A stretch of 64,000 nt of DNA from Sporomusa ovata DSM 2662 (GTDB taxonomy: Bacteria; Bacillota; Negativicutes; Sporomusales; Sporomusaceae): positions 620,001 through 684,000 of the forward strand of contig NZ_ASXP01000002.1 in assembly GCF_000445445.1 (NCBI RefSeq), read 5' to 3'. The translations under genes were made by a program, and so were the position numbers. This document shows, piece by piece, positions 1-7,824 of the stretch; positions within the stretch are counted from its first letter, which is position 1, and each line of letters opens with the position of its first letter. Below the pieces are notes generated by a model. It was not told the origin of the DNA. It saw only the letters and a list, made by a program, of their open reading frames with translations, and made no database searches.

Positions 1-140
1 CACTCGCCGTCTTGCGGCGTGAAACCAATTCATGGAAATGACCGGCCTTTAGTTTTTGCTATTCCACCGTTTTGGCCTGGATCATTACCCTGGTTGTTTA
101 TCAGGTGGTAAGATGTTGAGTTGAGAAAGGGCATGATAAA

Positions 141-770
141 TTGTTGCATCAAATTACAATTGACGATCTGCACGAAATGGTGGATGCGCTGACCACCGCG
201 CTTGATGCCAAAAACTCATATATGTGCGGACATTCTGAACGTGTGGCGATGCTCTCGCTGTTATTGGCTAATACCATGGGGTTATCGCCGGCAGAACAGA
301 CGCGGATTCATATTGGGGCACATTTACACGATATTGGTAAAATAGGTATTCCTGACGTGATCCTTAATAAACAAGGAAAGCTGACAGATGATGAATTCAA
401 CATCATTCGTCAGCACCCGGCAATAGGCGATAACATTGTGGGTAAACTCAAGCTGTTCCACTCAGTCGCCGATATTGTTCGCCATCACCATGAACGCTTT
501 GATGGCAAAGGTTACCCTGATGGCTTACGAGGGCATGATATTTCGTTAGGAGCGAGGATTGTGGCTGTTGCTGACGCTTTTGACGCGATGACCAGCGCCA
601 GGGCTTACCGTACGGCATTTACTCTTAGTCAGGCGATAGCGGAAGCACAGCGCTGTCAGGGCACTCAATTTGATCCAGATATAGTAGCGATATTGGTTGA
701 TTTGTCTACGAAGAATAAACTTATTAGCAGTGGCGGCGGAGAAATTCGCAGTCTAGTAGCTACTGCATAA
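141..770 (+). CDS. HD-GYP domain protein (cyclic-di-GMP phosphodiesterase-like)
   Basis: This 209-residue protein is almost entirely one HD-GYP domain. The visible metal-site motifs are HDIGKIGIP, the later HHHERFDGKGYP with an intact GYP, and the downstream VADAFDAMTSARAYR helix. HD-GYP proteins hydrolyse cyclic-di-GMP or related cyclic dinucleotides in the cytoplasm. There is no sensory domain or membrane segment, so an input partner would have to be separate. The start is TTG at 141, preceded by AAAGG about ten bases upstream; an in-frame stop at 117-119 excludes a long N-terminal extension. It is followed by a short gap and then a small Cys-rich membrane peptide gene. Family assignment is firm; substrate is inferred from the family. 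Confidence 0.9.
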   Translation: MLHQITIDDLHEMVDALTTALDAKNSYMCGHSERVAMLSLLLANTMGLSPAEQTRIHIGAHLHDIGKIGIPDVILNKQGKLTDDEFNIIRQHPAIGDNIVGKLKLFHSVADIVRHHHERFDGKGYPDGLRGHDISLGARIVAVADAFDAMTSARAYRTAFTLSQAIAEAQRCQGTQFDPDIVAILVDLSTKNKLISSGGGEIRSLVATA

Positions 771-830
771 AGCGAATCTTAGAGCAACTTAGTCATCAGA
801 TAAAGAAGTGATTTTAAAGGAGGTCGTGAT

Positions 831-1004
831 ATGGAAACTCTGTTAGTAAGTCTCATAGGAATAGCGGCGATTGGATACGCAGGATATATGGTTTGGCAAA
901 GCATTAGCGGAAAACCTGGTTGCAGTTGTGAAAATACCGGCTCTTGTCAGAATAGTGGCGGCAGTTGTTGTTCGACAAAAAAGGTTTTGCGGAAGCTTCC
1001 TTAG
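831..1004 (+). CDS. FeoB-associated Cys-rich membrane peptide (57 aa)
   Basis: A 57-codon gene begins at ATG 831 behind a textbook AAAGGAGG at 816-823. The product has one N-terminal membrane segment (residues 3-22) followed by a Cys-rich tail with CSC, a single Cys, and a CC pair (Cys 31, 33, 39, 46, 47) spaced by Gly/Ser/Asn. This layout is that of the FeoB-associated Cys-rich membrane protein family, normally encoded beside feoAB ferrous-iron transporters in Firmicutes. No feoA or feoB lies in this window, so here it is an orphan copy. The role in iron binding or transfer is only inferred from family neighbours. Confidence 0.8.
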   Translation: METLLVSLIGIAAIGYAGYMVWQSISGKPGCSCENTGSCQNSGGSCCSTKKVLRKLP

Positions 1005-1093
1005 AATAATCGCACCAACAATCGCATAGATACTTCCTTTGCCCCTAACAGACTTGCAAGAATAAAATAACCCATAGATTTTTACAGTACGAG

Positions 1094-1133
1094 ACGGTTC
1101 TTGACTTGAATAGTTATTCAAGTCAAGAACCGT
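1094..1133. terminator. 17-bp inverted repeat between convergent genes
   Basis: The arms 1094-1110 and 1117-1133 are perfectly complementary over 17 bp with a six-base centre that can itself pair partly. It lies between the rightward Cys-rich peptide gene and the leftward hydrolase gene, where a bidirectional terminator is expected. There is no clear T-tract, so termination is an inference; a repetitive palindrome is the alternative. Confidence 0.5.
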
Positions 1134-1228
1134 TCCGCTGCTATTCGAATTATTTCTTTTACTACCTAAGTTTACGACATATCTCTGCTGGGAGTGCTAG
1201 TGATAATGTACTGGCCTAGATAAATTAG

Positions 1229-1831
1229 TCACACGTTATACTTTTTAATAAAGGACAGTATTTCCGTACAGGTTTTAATTGAGGATCTCTTATTATAACT
1301 TTGCGAAAATGGATTAGCAAATCCATGCTGACCTGATATTTTTTTAACTTGGATATTATCGAAGTTACTTATACGAGAAAGCAAGTTGTCTACATCAAAT
1401 GCTTTTTCTTCAGTCGGAAAAAATAACAAGACAGGACATGCAGGCTTTATTTCGAGGTAATCTCGTATTCTTGAACCATAAAAGCCAATAGCTAAATCGC
1501 ACAAACCTGTGTCGCTACATAACCACGCAAGTGTAGCCCCCACGCTATAGCCCAACACGTAAACTTTTTTATAATTTGTGCGCACATTACGTAGAACTTC
1601 TTTTATTTGATTGAACGCACTCTCAAAACCAACACTATTCATAAAATAATTATAAGCTATTGCTTCTTGGTCATAATAAAATGACTCTCTACCATTAAGT
1701 AAGTTAGGCGCAATACTGTCAAATCCATATTCTGAAAACTTCTCACAAACTTCAATTATGTGTTTATTTATACCGTAAATTTCATGTAAAACAATAATGA
1801 CTGTATTAGAGTGATGAATATAGGCTAGCAT
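1229..1831 (-). CDS. Dienelactone hydrolase family protein
   Basis: The roughly 200-residue product has the alpha/beta hydrolase layout of the dienelactone hydrolase family: HEIYGIN near the N-terminus (oxyanion region), a nucleophile elbow GYSVGA near residue 95, GFYG, and a C-terminal HGFANP holding the catalytic His. The nucleophile is Ser rather than the Cys of classical dienelactone hydrolases. I place the start at ATG 1829-1831, because GGAGG (1837-1841 on the minus strand) is five bases upstream; a TTG three bases earlier is too close. The gene is noticeably more AT-rich than its neighbours, which may indicate transfer. Substrate is unknown. Confidence 0.8.
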   Translation of the reverse strand: MLAYIHHSNTVIIVLHEIYGINKHIIEVCEKFSEYGFDSIAPNLLNGRESFYYDQEAIAYNYFMNSVGFESAFNQIKEVLRNVRTNYKKVYVLGYSVGATLAWLCSDTGLCDLAIGFYGSRIRDYLEIKPACPVLLFFPTEEKAFDVDNLLSRISNFDNIQVKKISGQHGFANPFSQSYNKRSSIKTCTEILSFIKKYNV

Positions 1832-1915
1832 CAATACCTCCGCATCCTATGCTTTTCATAATAATATCATATAGATTCAGCGCTGAAAAGCAGGCTGGGA
1901 TTTCTGCGTCAGGTT

Positions 1916-1951
1916 AGAATGATGCAGAATACTTGCCTGCATTCTATTTTT
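1916..1951 (+). terminator. Hairpin followed by T-run upstream of an orphan gene pair
   Basis: AGAATGATGCAG (1916-1927) pairs with CTGCATTCT (1937-1945) with a two-base bulge, and ATTTTTCT follows, as in a rho-independent terminator reading rightward. It is enclosed by a second inverted repeat, CAGGTTAG at 1910-1917 and CTAACCTG at 1965-1972. No rightward gene ends nearby, so it may belong to the leader of the gene at 2018. Confidence 0.45.
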
Positions 1952-2017
1952 CTGTATGCATAACCTAACCTGGGGAACAATACCTAACAAGAAAAACAAT
2001 CCAGGGGGTGAAGTAGT

Positions 2018-2365
2018 ATGAGCGAATATTACCGACTCATTCGCCATAGTGGTAACAAAGATTTGTTTCGCGTGGTTGAGATGTCGGTGGCGGCACTTGT
2101 AAGCGGGCACCCATTTCATATTCAGACTGATGGCTTGGCGGCGATAAAGGCGGCACTTAAAATACGTTTGGCGGCTTTGCTACAAAGCCATTTTCTGTTA
2201 CCTAGCAGTGGCAAGGGCAGCAGTGACAACTGGGGCGGACAGGGGAGAGCGCAATTTATTGATCCATTATATACCAGGATTATTGCACCACCTAAACCAG
2301 CCATACCGCTTAGCCGCTTACCTGACGAGCAGCTGGTCACGAAGGAAATCAAGTCACATGGTTGA
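2018..2365 (+). CDS. Hypothetical protein, first of an overlapping pair
   Basis: The 115-residue product starts at ATG 2018 behind an AGGGGGTG Shine-Dalgarno (2004-2011). I do not recognise a domain. The N-terminal part, with RHSGNKDLFRVVEM and HPFHIQ, vaguely recalls the N-terminus of ChlI/MoxR-type AAA+ proteins of Firmicutes, but no Walker A motif follows, so a truncated derivative is only a guess. The middle is Gly/Ser-rich and the C-terminus Pro-rich and basic. The stop overlaps the start of the next gene by eight bases, indicating translational coupling and a shared function. Confidence 0.55.
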   Translation: MSEYYRLIRHSGNKDLFRVVEMSVAALVSGHPFHIQTDGLAAIKAALKIRLAALLQSHFLLPSSGKGSSDNWGGQGRAQFIDPLYTRIIAPPKPAIPLSRLPDEQLVTKEIKSHG

Positions 2366-3161
2366 TAGTCTCAATACCAGCCTTGCGCAATTATCCCTAT
2401 CCCGTTTAGGGGCGGCAGCGGCAGCCATTGATGAGGCTCTAGGACTCGGGCAGGGGATACGCCTTGGACAAAGTACTGTTTTCAGCAGCAAAGTGCATGC
2501 TTTTAATTCACATAGCCCTGAGCATGTGAAAATCATGGTGAATACTGACGCTGGTCAAGTTTTTTATTACCGATCAGACAGTGGTAGGATTGGTCATTTA
2601 GATATTTTTCACGAGTGTGGTGCGATCAATCATCAAGTAGCAGCCTACTATGTTTGTTCAGCCCTTGAACGGTATCGTACCATCGCTGTACAGCAGTCAA
2701 CAATGATGGGTACCGGAGTGCTTAACCCTGATCTTGTGGATATTCAGACAGCTACCGGTGGTGGGCGAATAACCGGCAGTTTGCATGGCGGGCAAAAGCC
2801 TTCTGTGCGGCGAGTGCATGAAAATCACGTGCATGTAGCACTCCAGTTGCCGACAAACAATCTGTTATGTCTGTTTTATATTGTGGCGGCGGTTGAAACT
2901 GCTATACTGGACTTAGGTTTGGAGCTTAGATGCAATGAACGCATTTCGTATGTTGAGGCGGCTGACTGTCAATCTGACCTTAGCCCGTACACTGATCAAA
3001 CGGATTCTTTGCTTGCCGGTCAACTATTGGCCAAGCATAACCAACAGGCTGGTTGCCTTGTGTCTGATAGTACTCCCGGCTTAGCAGCTGAGTGCTCGCC
3101 TGCATATAGTTATACAGGCAGTCGATTTGGTGCGGGTCCGCAGCCAGCAGAGAATTGTTGA
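2358..3161 (+). CDS. Hypothetical protein, second of an overlapping pair
   Basis: The frame is open from 2208, but the likely start is ATG 2358, which has AAGGAAA about ten bases upstream and overlaps the stop of the preceding gene. The product has 267 residues and no domain I recognise. Visible features are an Ala-rich N-terminal helix, a central segment rich in His (HLDIFHECGAINH, RRVHENHVHVAL), a hydrophobic stretch around residues 174-195 and a low-complexity C-terminus. There is no signal peptide. It forms a two-gene unit with the upstream gene and is followed by a gap before the leftward beta-lactamase-like gene. Confidence 0.55.
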   Translation: MVDSLNTSLAQLSLSRLGAAAAAIDEALGLGQGIRLGQSTVFSSKVHAFNSHSPEHVKIMVNTDAGQVFYYRSDSGRIGHLDIFHECGAINHQVAAYYVCSALERYRTIAVQQSTMMGTGVLNPDLVDIQTATGGGRITGSLHGGQKPSVRRVHENHVHVALQLPTNNLLCLFYIVAAVETAILDLGLELRCNERISYVEAADCQSDLSPYTDQTDSLLAGQLLAKHNQQAGCLVSDSTPGLAAECSPAYSYTGSRFGAGPQPAENC

Positions 3162-3267
3162 GGACAGATCTTTGTGTTTTGAAAAGAAAAATTATGCTAT
3201 TGAAATAAACAGGTTTGCCGGGGTTCAAGTCGGCGGACCGTTGATATATCGCAGGAATGACGTTTGC

Positions 3268-3514
3268 TAGTGGGGTGTATAGCCAGATAACGATAAGCTA
3301 AAAATTATCTTGATTTTGAGGGCAGCAGCTAATTCGCGAACAGGAACCAGCAACTGGCCGTTTTGTATATAAGGAGCTTGCGGCAAGGGCAGAGTTTTGC
3401 TATTAACAGTCATACTTGCTTGTCCTGCAGTTAGGGTAGCTTTACTTTCGGCAATAGTAAAGGTAACGGTATCATCTGTTTGCTCAAGACCGGTAGAAAG
3501 GGTATCAGCTGCTG
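3268..3514 (-). pseudogene. Out-of-frame C-terminus of the beta-lactamase-like gene (copper-amine-oxidase-N-like domain)
   Basis: Downstream of the stop at 3515-3517 the minus strand stays open in a neighbouring frame to a stop at 3268-3270. It encodes ADTLSTGLEQTDDTVTF, then GQASMTVNSKTLPLP, then IQNGQLLVPVRELAAALK. The last stretch is the signature of the copper amine oxidase N-terminal-like domain, a cell-wall-associated module common at the ends of exported Firmicute proteins. Inserting one base in the CCC at 3523-3525 would join the frames. This is either a real frameshift that truncates the protein or a sequencing error. Confidence 0.75.
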
Positions 3515-4933
3515 TTATCGCTGGGAGATAGAGAAGTTGTTTTTTCCAGTTTTAATTATGGAGACAGGGGTTTGCAGGAAGATCTTGCGATTATTGACAG
3601 TAATAAAGCTGGCTCCGGCTTTGGCTTTTATCTGTTTGGGTTTATTGCTGGCTTTGGGAGCAAAGGTAGTAAATAATGTTTTGGCAATGGCGTTTTCCAC
3701 ACTGTAATAGGGATTGGCATCTATGAGGTTAGCCCCGTTCATTAGGAAGACGATACCCAATTTGCTGTCAGGGTCATAGTAAGCATCACCGGACAATCCA
3801 TAGGCTTCGCCAGAGTGGCCAACAAGACGTTTTCCTGGCACCAGGTCATCGGTAATATGGAAGTTTAGACCTTTTTGTTTGTAAAAGCCACTCATACTAT
3901 AGCCAAACCACTGCATGCTATGCATCAGGTCTGCTGTGTCTGGTTTAAGGATACGGGTGTGTTGTTTAACCATGCCGCCGTTCATATGAACCTGGAGAAA
4001 TTTGGCTAAATCAGTTGAATTGGTGCGTAATCCGCCGGCCGGAGAATGAGCAAGTGCACCAGCACTTGTTGCTGGCGTGGGTTTAGTGCCGTTATAATTA
4101 TCCTTTGTTGGCCGAAAGCTGGTTAGGGACGCATCCGGGCGATATAATACAGCTATGTTTTGCCAGTTTATAATATCGGACGGTTCGAAGCTGGCACTCA
4201 TGTCGAGTGGCTGGAAGATATATTTGGTACAGTATTTATCAAAAGGAAGGCCGGAAATTTTTTCAACAAGCGTTCCAACAATGCCTGTGCCAAAATTGGA
4301 ATAGCTAAATTGTGTGCCTGGGGCATAATTGCCAAAGGTGCCCGGATCATAATACTGGCCATCAGGAACTAGCATATCTTGGATATCAATTTCCTGCAAC
4401 AAGGCAGGTGTCCCTTCCAAAATGGTAGTATAGGCGCCACTGTCAACAATACTGGAGGTATGAGTCAGCAACTGGCGAAAAGTGATTTTGACATCAGAAT
4501 AGCGGGGATTTCTTATTTGGTAGCCTAGGTATTGACTGATATCGTCATCAAGACCAAACTTGCCCTGCTCATAAAGCTGCATCAGCGCCGTGGCTGTGAT
4601 CATCTTGGACAGGGAGGCTGCGCGAAATACTGTTTCAGTGTTTACGGTGCGATCGGTGGCCAGGTCAGCCCAGCCGTAGCTGCCATTCCAGATAAGTTTG
4701 CGTTCGTTGAAGACAGCCGCTGACAGGCCGACAACTTTGTATTTTTCCATGGTTGTCAGCAATTGCTTATCAAGATCCGTTGGGTTAGCGGGCAGCTTAT
4801 AAGGCGGTAAGACATAGTAGCCTGGTGGCGGTTCAAGTTGGTTTGCCTGGACAGGGGATGTCGGCAGGCTTAGGATAAGGACAATGCCTGCCAAGGCGGG
4901 GGCTAAATATTTTCCCAAGCGGTTAGAGACCAT
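3515..4933 (-). CDS. Exported serine hydrolase, class C beta-lactamase family
   Basis: The 472-residue product has a signal peptide (residues 1-30, cleaved near VQA-NQ). The beta-lactamase/transpeptidase fold is shown by SLSK (S107-K110), YSN (211-213) and a C-terminal HSGEAYG in the position of the KTG box. Such proteins are penicillin-binding or D-amino-acid peptidases/esterases more often than true beta-lactamases. The start ATG 4931-4933 follows AAGGAGG. After about residue 440 the sequence enters the first part of a copper-amine-oxidase-N-like domain (FITVNNRKIFLQ), and a frameshift then ends the frame early. It is transcribed in the same direction as the amidase and propeller genes, but a repeat separates it from them. 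Confidence 0.85.
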   Translation of the reverse strand: MVSNRLGKYLAPALAGIVLILSLPTSPVQANQLEPPPGYYVLPPYKLPANPTDLDKQLLTTMEKYKVVGLSAAVFNERKLIWNGSYGWADLATDRTVNTETVFRAASLSKMITATALMQLYEQGKFGLDDDISQYLGYQIRNPRYSDVKITFRQLLTHTSSIVDSGAYTTILEGTPALLQEIDIQDMLVPDGQYYDPGTFGNYAPGTQFSYSNFGTGIVGTLVEKISGLPFDKYCTKYIFQPLDMSASFEPSDIINWQNIAVLYRPDASLTSFRPTKDNYNGTKPTPATSAGALAHSPAGGLRTNSTDLAKFLQVHMNGGMVKQHTRILKPDTADLMHSMQWFGYSMSGFYKQKGLNFHITDDLVPGKRLVGHSGEAYGLSGDAYYDPDSKLGIVFLMNGANLIDANPYYSVENAIAKTLFTTFAPKASNKPKQIKAKAGASFITVNNRKIFLQTPVSIIKTGKNNFSISQR

Positions 4934-4989
4934 AGGGATCCTCCTTAGAGTTAATGCCTGGAATGTGCTATATGAGGAGCACCTGTTCC

Positions 4990-5345
4990 TGTATCAGAAT
5001 AAGTTTTGGGAGTCGCGGAGGCCTAATAAAACAAGGGGTGTCAAGTACAAAACCAAGCACGGGCGACCGGTACCCTTCGTAACTCCCGTAACCCCCCGGC
5101 CTTTGCCGGAAAAAGCGTTCCGCAGGAGAAAAGCCGGGCGGTATTCCGTTAAAAAATCCGTACTGTTTGAGCGTAGCGAGTTTACGGATTTTAGGAATAT
5201 CGCCTGGCTTTTCAGCTTTTGGAGGCATGGGGCCTAGACCTTTTGTTACTTTTGGGGCAATGCCAAAAGTAAAACCCCGCACCTTGTATTCCATTGACTC
5301 AACGTAAGACAAAGGACGCGTGGCGTTTTTCTTACCGGAGGAATA
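4990..5345. repeat. Palindrome-rich intergenic repeat (REP/BIME-like)
   Basis: The gap between the beta-lactamase-like start and the propeller gene stop is packed with inverted repeats: 5096-5110 (CCGG arms), an imperfect outer stem 5133-5147 with 5195-5209, an inner stem 5153-5162 with 5183-5192, and a perfect 10-bp hairpin 5246-5255 with 5263-5272. It is GC-richer than its surroundings and carries no credible gene, although an apparent 149-codon frame crosses it. The look is that of a dispersed intergenic element present in multiple genomic copies; copy number cannot be seen from this window. Confidence 0.6.
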
Positions 5346-5349
5346 GGTT

Positions 5350-6279
5350 CTAGGGTGTGAAAAATAGGCGATTGTAATATACGGAATTGCCGATAAGGAT
5401 GATGGGCTGCGGTCCAATGCCTAAATCGCAAACAAGCTGCTGGTTGTGGTTATTAAGATTAATTCGGTATAAGGCGTGATTGGCTGATGTATTGGTAAAA
5501 TAGACAAAGCCATTAGCAACATTAATAAAACCGGCCTGATCATCTGTCAGCTTGGTGCGCCCCTGACCGTTGGTGCTGATGGCGTAGAGCTTTTGGTTGT
5601 CGCTATAATTGCTATAGTAAATAGTATTGTCAGCTACGGCCATGAAAAGAACCTGATCGTCGGCAATTTTGCTGCGACTAGTGCCGTCAAGCTTAATTTT
5701 GTATAGCTTGTAGCCGTCAGAAGCATTGAGATAATAAACCCAATTACCGGCGATGGTAAGATTTTCAGCCTGGTCGTCACATAACTTTTGCGGCTCAGAC
5801 TGACCGTCTAAGGCCAATTTGTAGATGGTATTAGATGGCGTAGAATTGTCATTCCTCCAGTTAATATATACCAACCAGTTACCAACTACGGTTAATTGAC
5901 TGGCAGGTTGGCTGCCAATTTTGGTTTTTTCAGTGCCGTCAAACTGCATCCGGTAAATATGATGCTGGTCTGACCAATTGGAATAATATAGATATTTCCC
6001 GGAAATAGTTAGGCTCCAGGCTTCGTCGGTGCTGATAGTGACAGGTCTGGCTTCACCCGGCCTAAGCCGGTAGATATTCTCTTGACCGCCAGCATAAATA
6101 TCGCCGGTAAGGTCAAGGTAATACAGAGTACCGTCGTTATCAGCAACAGCCAGGCCATTATTGGCGGTATTTGCTGGAGGGCTAGGAACTGGAACGGCAA
6201 AAATATAGGCTGGGATAATAACTAGCCACAGGATAAGCAGAACGATTACTATCTGCTTGCATAAGGCGGTTGGTGCCAT
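5350..6279 (-). CDS. Exported DUF5050-type beta-propeller protein
   Basis: The 309-residue product begins with a hydrophobic signal or anchor segment (residues 8-30). The rest consists of about six repeats of roughly 40 residues built on the pattern G-x-W/Y-x-Y-Y-x-N-x-S-D...LYKIKLDG...K-I-x-D-D-Q, which is the DUF5050 family, predicted to fold as a beta-propeller. It probably acts outside the cytoplasmic membrane as a binding or scaffold module; no catalytic motif is visible. It starts two bases after the amidase stop, so the two are cotranscribed. Its last residues run into the palindromic repeat, so the C-terminus may have been altered by insertion of that element. Confidence 0.8.
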   Translation of the reverse strand: MAPTALCKQIVIVLLILWLVIIPAYIFAVPVPSPPANTANNGLAVADNDGTLYYLDLTGDIYAGGQENIYRLRPGEARPVTISTDEAWSLTISGKYLYYSNWSDQHHIYRMQFDGTEKTKIGSQPASQLTVVGNWLVYINWRNDNSTPSNTIYKLALDGQSEPQKLCDDQAENLTIAGNWVYYLNASDGYKLYKIKLDGTSRSKIADDQVLFMAVADNTIYYSNYSDNQKLYAISTNGQGRTKLTDDQAGFINVANGFVYFTNTSANHALYRINLNNHNQQLVCDLGIGPQPIILIGNSVYYNRLFFTP

Positions 6280-6281
6280 GC

Positions 6282-7376
6282 TTAGTTCCTCCTTGCTGTC
6301 AGTGCGGAAACCGAAAAGTATTTTTCTGTAGCTTGGAAAATTGCCTGGGCAGCTTGCTGGCGGTAAACTCGCTGGGATAGCATTTTGGCATCCTGCGGAT
6401 AAGGCATCATGGCAACTTCGACAATAACTGCCGGAACCCAGCTGGAGTTTAGGACGACCAGGCCGGGACGGTCTTGCAGTGGATATTGATGAAGATGGAG
6501 CGTGTTTGCCAGCTCATTTGCCAACAGAGTGGCTAATTCTTTAGCCGGTTTGGGAGCTGCTGAGTTGTAGAGGGCGGTAGTTCCCCGGTATAGCTTTCTG
6601 GCAGCATCAGGCATATCAGCAGGCATAGAATTATTATGAATAGCAAGGAAAACGTCAGCCTGTAAAATGTTGGCAGCATCGGCCCGGTCTAACAGACTGG
6701 GATTGCTGTCATCTGTTCTGGTCATATACACATCATAACCATGCTGTCGGAAGATATCACGGCTTAACAGGGAGATATCAAGGTTTAGCTCTTTTTCCAG
6801 CAGATAGTTACTGGTTGCGCCTAAGGCTGTACCACCGTGTCCGGGGTCAAGTACTATGGTTTTATGCGGAGGAGAGGTGAGAATATCAGAAAAAGTCAAG
6901 ACAAGATAGGTGCGAAAGATAATGGTGTCGTCAGGCTGCATTACCCGTTTGCGTTTTACGGTCGTTACTGTGGCTGTGGTATTTCGTGAAGAGTAGGCTG
7001 CAGTTAGTATAAAATCATTTTTGCTGTCAGGATTTATTGCTAGCTTTGTTAAACGCGGAGAGAAGTTTATAAGAGTAGCTGCATTGGAGTCGGCAGGCAA
7101 GGTTGATTGTGCAGCTACTGTGAGTGTAAGTATGTGGTTTCTTTCTGTTATATGATAGTGCGGCTCAAAGGTGTAAGCCAGGGGGTCAGGAACACCGGCT
7201 GCAGGCAAACGTGTTTCCACTGCTACGGCGACAACATCTTTGTGATCAAGCTGAAATGTTTTTACTGCGACTACGCTGGCAGGGAGTGTTTTTGCCAGCT
7301 CAGCCGCCGCAGGCATCGGGGAAAATAAAAAAATAATGGCGATAAACATGGTGACATAGGATATAAAGACAGGCAT
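6282..7376 (-). CDS. N-acetylmuramoyl-L-alanine amidase (Amidase_3)
   Basis: The 364-residue exported protein cleaves the bond between MurNAc and L-Ala in peptidoglycan. A signal peptide occupies residues 1-25. Residues 26-160 resemble the beta-rich AMIN-like wall-targeting region. The zinc amidase domain follows, with LDPGHGG (His180), LLEKEL (Glu194), AIHNNS (His247) and the catalytic VEVAMM (Glu320), so all expected ligands are present. It is the first gene of a leftward operon with the DUF5050 propeller. Upstream lies the divergent T-box leader of trpP. Confidence 0.92.
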   Translation of the reverse strand: MPVFISYVTMFIAIIFLFSPMPAAAELAKTLPASVVAVKTFQLDHKDVVAVAVETRLPAAGVPDPLAYTFEPHYHITERNHILTLTVAAQSTLPADSNAATLINFSPRLTKLAINPDSKNDFILTAAYSSRNTTATVTTVKRKRVMQPDDTIIFRTYLVLTFSDILTSPPHKTIVLDPGHGGTALGATSNYLLEKELNLDISLLSRDIFRQHGYDVYMTRTDDSNPSLLDRADAANILQADVFLAIHNNSMPADMPDAARKLYRGTTALYNSAAPKPAKELATLLANELANTLHLHQYPLQDRPGLVVLNSSWVPAVIVEVAMMPYPQDAKMLSQRVYRQQAAQAIFQATEKYFSVSALTARRN

Positions 7377-7457
7377 AGTTGCACCTCACTCTAATAGAGA
7401 TAGATAATAAAAATGGTTCGTCATTAAAATAAAAATACCTGCCAAGTAATCTGAGTA

Positions 7458-7487
7458 TTGACAACTGTACGTGTCCCTTGGTATTCT
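7458..7487 (+). promoter_or_regulatory. Promoter of the trpP T-box leader
   Basis: TTGACA at 7458-7463 and TATTCT at 7482-7487 are separated by 18 bases, giving a vegetative-type promoter whose transcript would begin just before the T-box structure. Confidence 0.6.
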
Positions 7488-7519
7488 ATATACATCATAG
7501 TTGTATATTGTGAATGTCA

Positions 7520-7803
7520 ATGACCAGGGAGAGTAAACATTCAGTGGAAGCTGCAGCGAGCCAATGGTAGTGAGAGTTTGGCGCCGACCGGTATGTTGAA
7601 TGGGCCTGGGAGATGCAGTCTGAGCCGGTAAGCGGGGTAGGTGCTGACGGGATTTTTCCGCCGTTATCAGGAAGCAGGTATCGGACAAGTGTCCCGTACT
7701 TTGATGAGCCGGACCAGAGCAGTTTTGCTGTGATCAATAAGGGTGGCACCGCGGGTTATTCCCCGTCCTTTGGATTATACTATCCAAGAGACGGGGTTTT
7801 GTT
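7520..7803 (+). promoter_or_regulatory. Tryptophan T-box riboswitch with transcription terminator
   Basis: The leader carries the T-box landmarks in order: the GGGAGAGTA start of Stem I, the distal GCGAGCC and GGTAGTGAGAG loops, the specifier side GAA-TGG-GCCTGGGAG, and the near-invariant AGGGTGGCACCGCGGG at 7740-7755. The specifier codon is TGG at 7601-7603, so the sensed ligand is tRNA-Trp. The antiterminator AAGG...CGGG/CCCCG...CCTT competes with a terminator whose arms are 7761-7767 and 7790-7796 followed by TTTT. Uncharged tRNA-Trp should allow read-through into the transporter gene at 7986. Confidence 0.95.
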
Positions 7804-7824
7804 TATTTTGTGGCTGATACTTTA

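Noticed and set aside
1..111. Open frame of 36 codons from the window edge to TAA 109-111
   Set aside because: It could be the end of a gene, but the peptide shows no recognisable motif and other frames are not excluded, so I do not call it.
4968..5417. 149-codon minus-strand frame across the intergenic repeat
   Set aside because: It is made almost entirely of palindromic repeat sequence, lacks a ribosome site and overlaps the end of the propeller gene.
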